Shown here: positions 6,390 to 6,901 of the stretch, in pieces
Position numbering within the stretch: the stretch's first letter is position 1
How the letters are laid out: each line of letters opens with the position of its first letter
Assembly: GCA_003504035.1 (NCBI GenBank)
Contig: DOBW01000073.1
Coordinates: 1-6,901 of the forward strand
DNA from: Rhodospirillaceae bacterium
GTDB taxonomy: Bacteria; Pseudomonadota; Alphaproteobacteria; UBA9219
Direction: 5' to 3'
Length of the DNA stretch: 6,901 bases
Notes under the pieces: model-generated
What the model was told of the DNA's origin: nothing
The model's database searches: none
The model's input: only the letters and a program-made list of their open reading frames with translations
Position numbers and translations under genes: made by a program

Positions 6390-6619
6390 GCGCGTTCTTT
6401 CAGCAACGCATCTGGATGCATTCGTACATGCGTAGCTAATGCTTCCTTGTCTATCTTTCGATTGAGCAGCTTGGCGGGCTTGGGCTGGAGACTCTTTGCT
6501 TTAAGCCAATCATAAAGCGCACTACGACCAACTTTAAACAGAGCTCACACTTCACTGACCTGTCTTCCGCTATGAACGCAGCTTACTGCTCGTTCTCTTA
6601 AATCTACTGAATATGCCAT
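6390..6619 (-). pseudogene. IS630-family transposase, N-terminal stub with internal stop
   Basis: From ATG at 6619 the frame reads MAYSVDLRERAVSCVHSGRQ, then VSEV, TGA (6545-6547), ALFKVGRSALYDWLK and a stretch ending LLNRKIDKEALATHVRMHPDALLKER. This is the helix-turn-helix start of IS630-type transposases: MAYSVDLRERAV, the 'GR/S..Y.WL' recognition helix, and the 'KID..AL...V..HPDA' linker. Full-length relatives run to roughly 270-340 residues with a DDE catalytic domain, but here similarity stops after about 77 codons at the phasin terminator, and the catalytic part is missing. The TGA falls where relatives have a non-Trp residue, so it looks like a lesion rather than recoding. Clearly non-functional. 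Confidence 0.85.
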
Positions 6620-6661
6620 GCTCCACTATAATCTGTCCGATTCTTATTGCAAACGACTATA
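6390..6661 (-). mobile_element. Truncated IS630-family element, transposase-proximal end
   Basis: Upstream of the transposase start the minus strand reads ATAGTCGTTTGCAATAAG from about 6659, directly before the other element. A TATAG-type tip suits IS630 elements, which insert at TA dinucleotides. The far end of the element is gone, cut at about 6390. The exact tip is estimated, since no second inverted repeat is present for comparison. Confidence 0.65.
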
Positions 6662-6901
6662 GGTCACCTCTAAAAACCAAGTTTTTGAGTTTTTTGGCGG
6701 CGGGTGTTGTTTTGCATAGCTTGGAACGGAACAATGGCGTCTTTTATGGTACTCTTCCCGCCCATTTTGGTGTTTTTTGATGCACCGTCATGCACTGTTT
6801 CAGTAGCTTTTACTTTCCAGCACCACCTTCCACGCTATGCGGTGGCGGGTTTGGCTAGAAAAACGTACCGCTGTAAGTTGTAAACAAGGTTCTTAATCCC
6901 G
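6662..6901 (-). mobile_element. End of an IS4/IS5-superfamily element (continues beyond window)
   Basis: The proposed tip is GGTCACCTCTAAAAACC (from 6662), with a short hairpin AAAAAC-CAA-GTTTTT just inside it. The transposase frame on the minus strand runs into this tip. The other inverted repeat lies outside the window, so the boundary rests on where the IS630 sequence stops and on the stop codon lying inside the presumed repeat. Confidence 0.6.
6670..6901 (-). pseudogene. IS4/IS5-type DDE transposase, C-terminal part with in-frame TAG
   Basis: Entering from the right edge the frame reads GIKNLVYNLQRYVFLAKPAT-A and meets TAG at 6835-6837. 'GIKNLVYNL.RYV' is the closing helix characteristic of IS5-like DDE_Tnp_1 transposases. 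After the TAG the same frame stays open for another 54 codons (including MGGKSTIKDAIVPFQ and a basic tail NNTRRQKTQKLGF) and ends at TAG 6670-6672, within 11 bp of the element tip. That suggests the original gene ended at the tip and that the first TAG is a nonsense mutation. Alternatively 6835 is the true stop and the rest is untranslated. With only about 22 certain residues, family placement is moderate. Confidence 0.55.

Noticed and set aside
6545..6547. In-frame TGA as a sign of recoded genetic code or selenocysteine
   Set aside because: Trp is encoded by TGG in the intact genes, the position is not Trp or Cys-active in relatives as far as I can align, and the transposase is truncated anyway. 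A simple lesion is enough.

Overview
The window most likely comes from an alphaproteobacterium of intermediate base composition. Three things point there: a DUF2336 protein (a family largely confined to that class), a Phasin_2-type granule protein behind a TGC-rich operator of the kind bound by PhaR, and a D,D-carboxypeptidase with a C-terminal SPOR domain. Species cannot be read from the sequence. Relics of two different insertion sequences at the right edge show that this end is a decaying, rearranged junction.

Layout. (1) Positions 1-2321 are one uninterrupted minus-strand reading frame that runs off the left edge (at least 773 codons). It starts with a prepilin/pseudopilin-like membrane anchor and a small Cys-containing domain with DPWG...Y and GDD..I motifs. 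It then becomes a long Gly/Ala/Thr/Ser-rich stalk with phage-tail-fibre style repeats. It lacks an end inside the window and should not be missed because of its many out-of-frame shadow ORFs. (2) Positions 2538-3653, minus strand: DUF2336 protein. (3) Positions 3808-4329, plus strand: adenine phosphoribosyltransferase, divergent from DUF2336. (4) Positions 4357-5637, minus strand: secreted penicillin-binding-protein-type D-Ala-D-Ala carboxypeptidase with SPOR domain, convergent with apt and only 27 bp away. (5) Positions 5763-6389, plus strand: a complete phasin transcription unit with a good -35/-10 pair, an operator-like palindrome at the expected start of transcription, a leader of about 125 nt, a strong Shine-Dalgarno sequence, the phasin gene, and a hairpin terminator. 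(6) Positions 6390-6901, minus strand: an IS630-family transposase stub (helix-turn-helix part only, with an internal TGA) abutting the end of an IS4/IS5-superfamily element whose transposase tail carries an in-frame TAG.

The genes do not form one operon or pathway. apt is purine salvage, the carboxypeptidase is cell-wall maturation, the phasin is polyhydroxyalkanoate granule coating, and DUF2336 has no known function. The most unusual item is the left-hand protein, which joins what looks like a type II secretion/type IV pilus pseudopilin head to a phage-fibre-like stalk. The phasin control region is the clearest regulatory signal.
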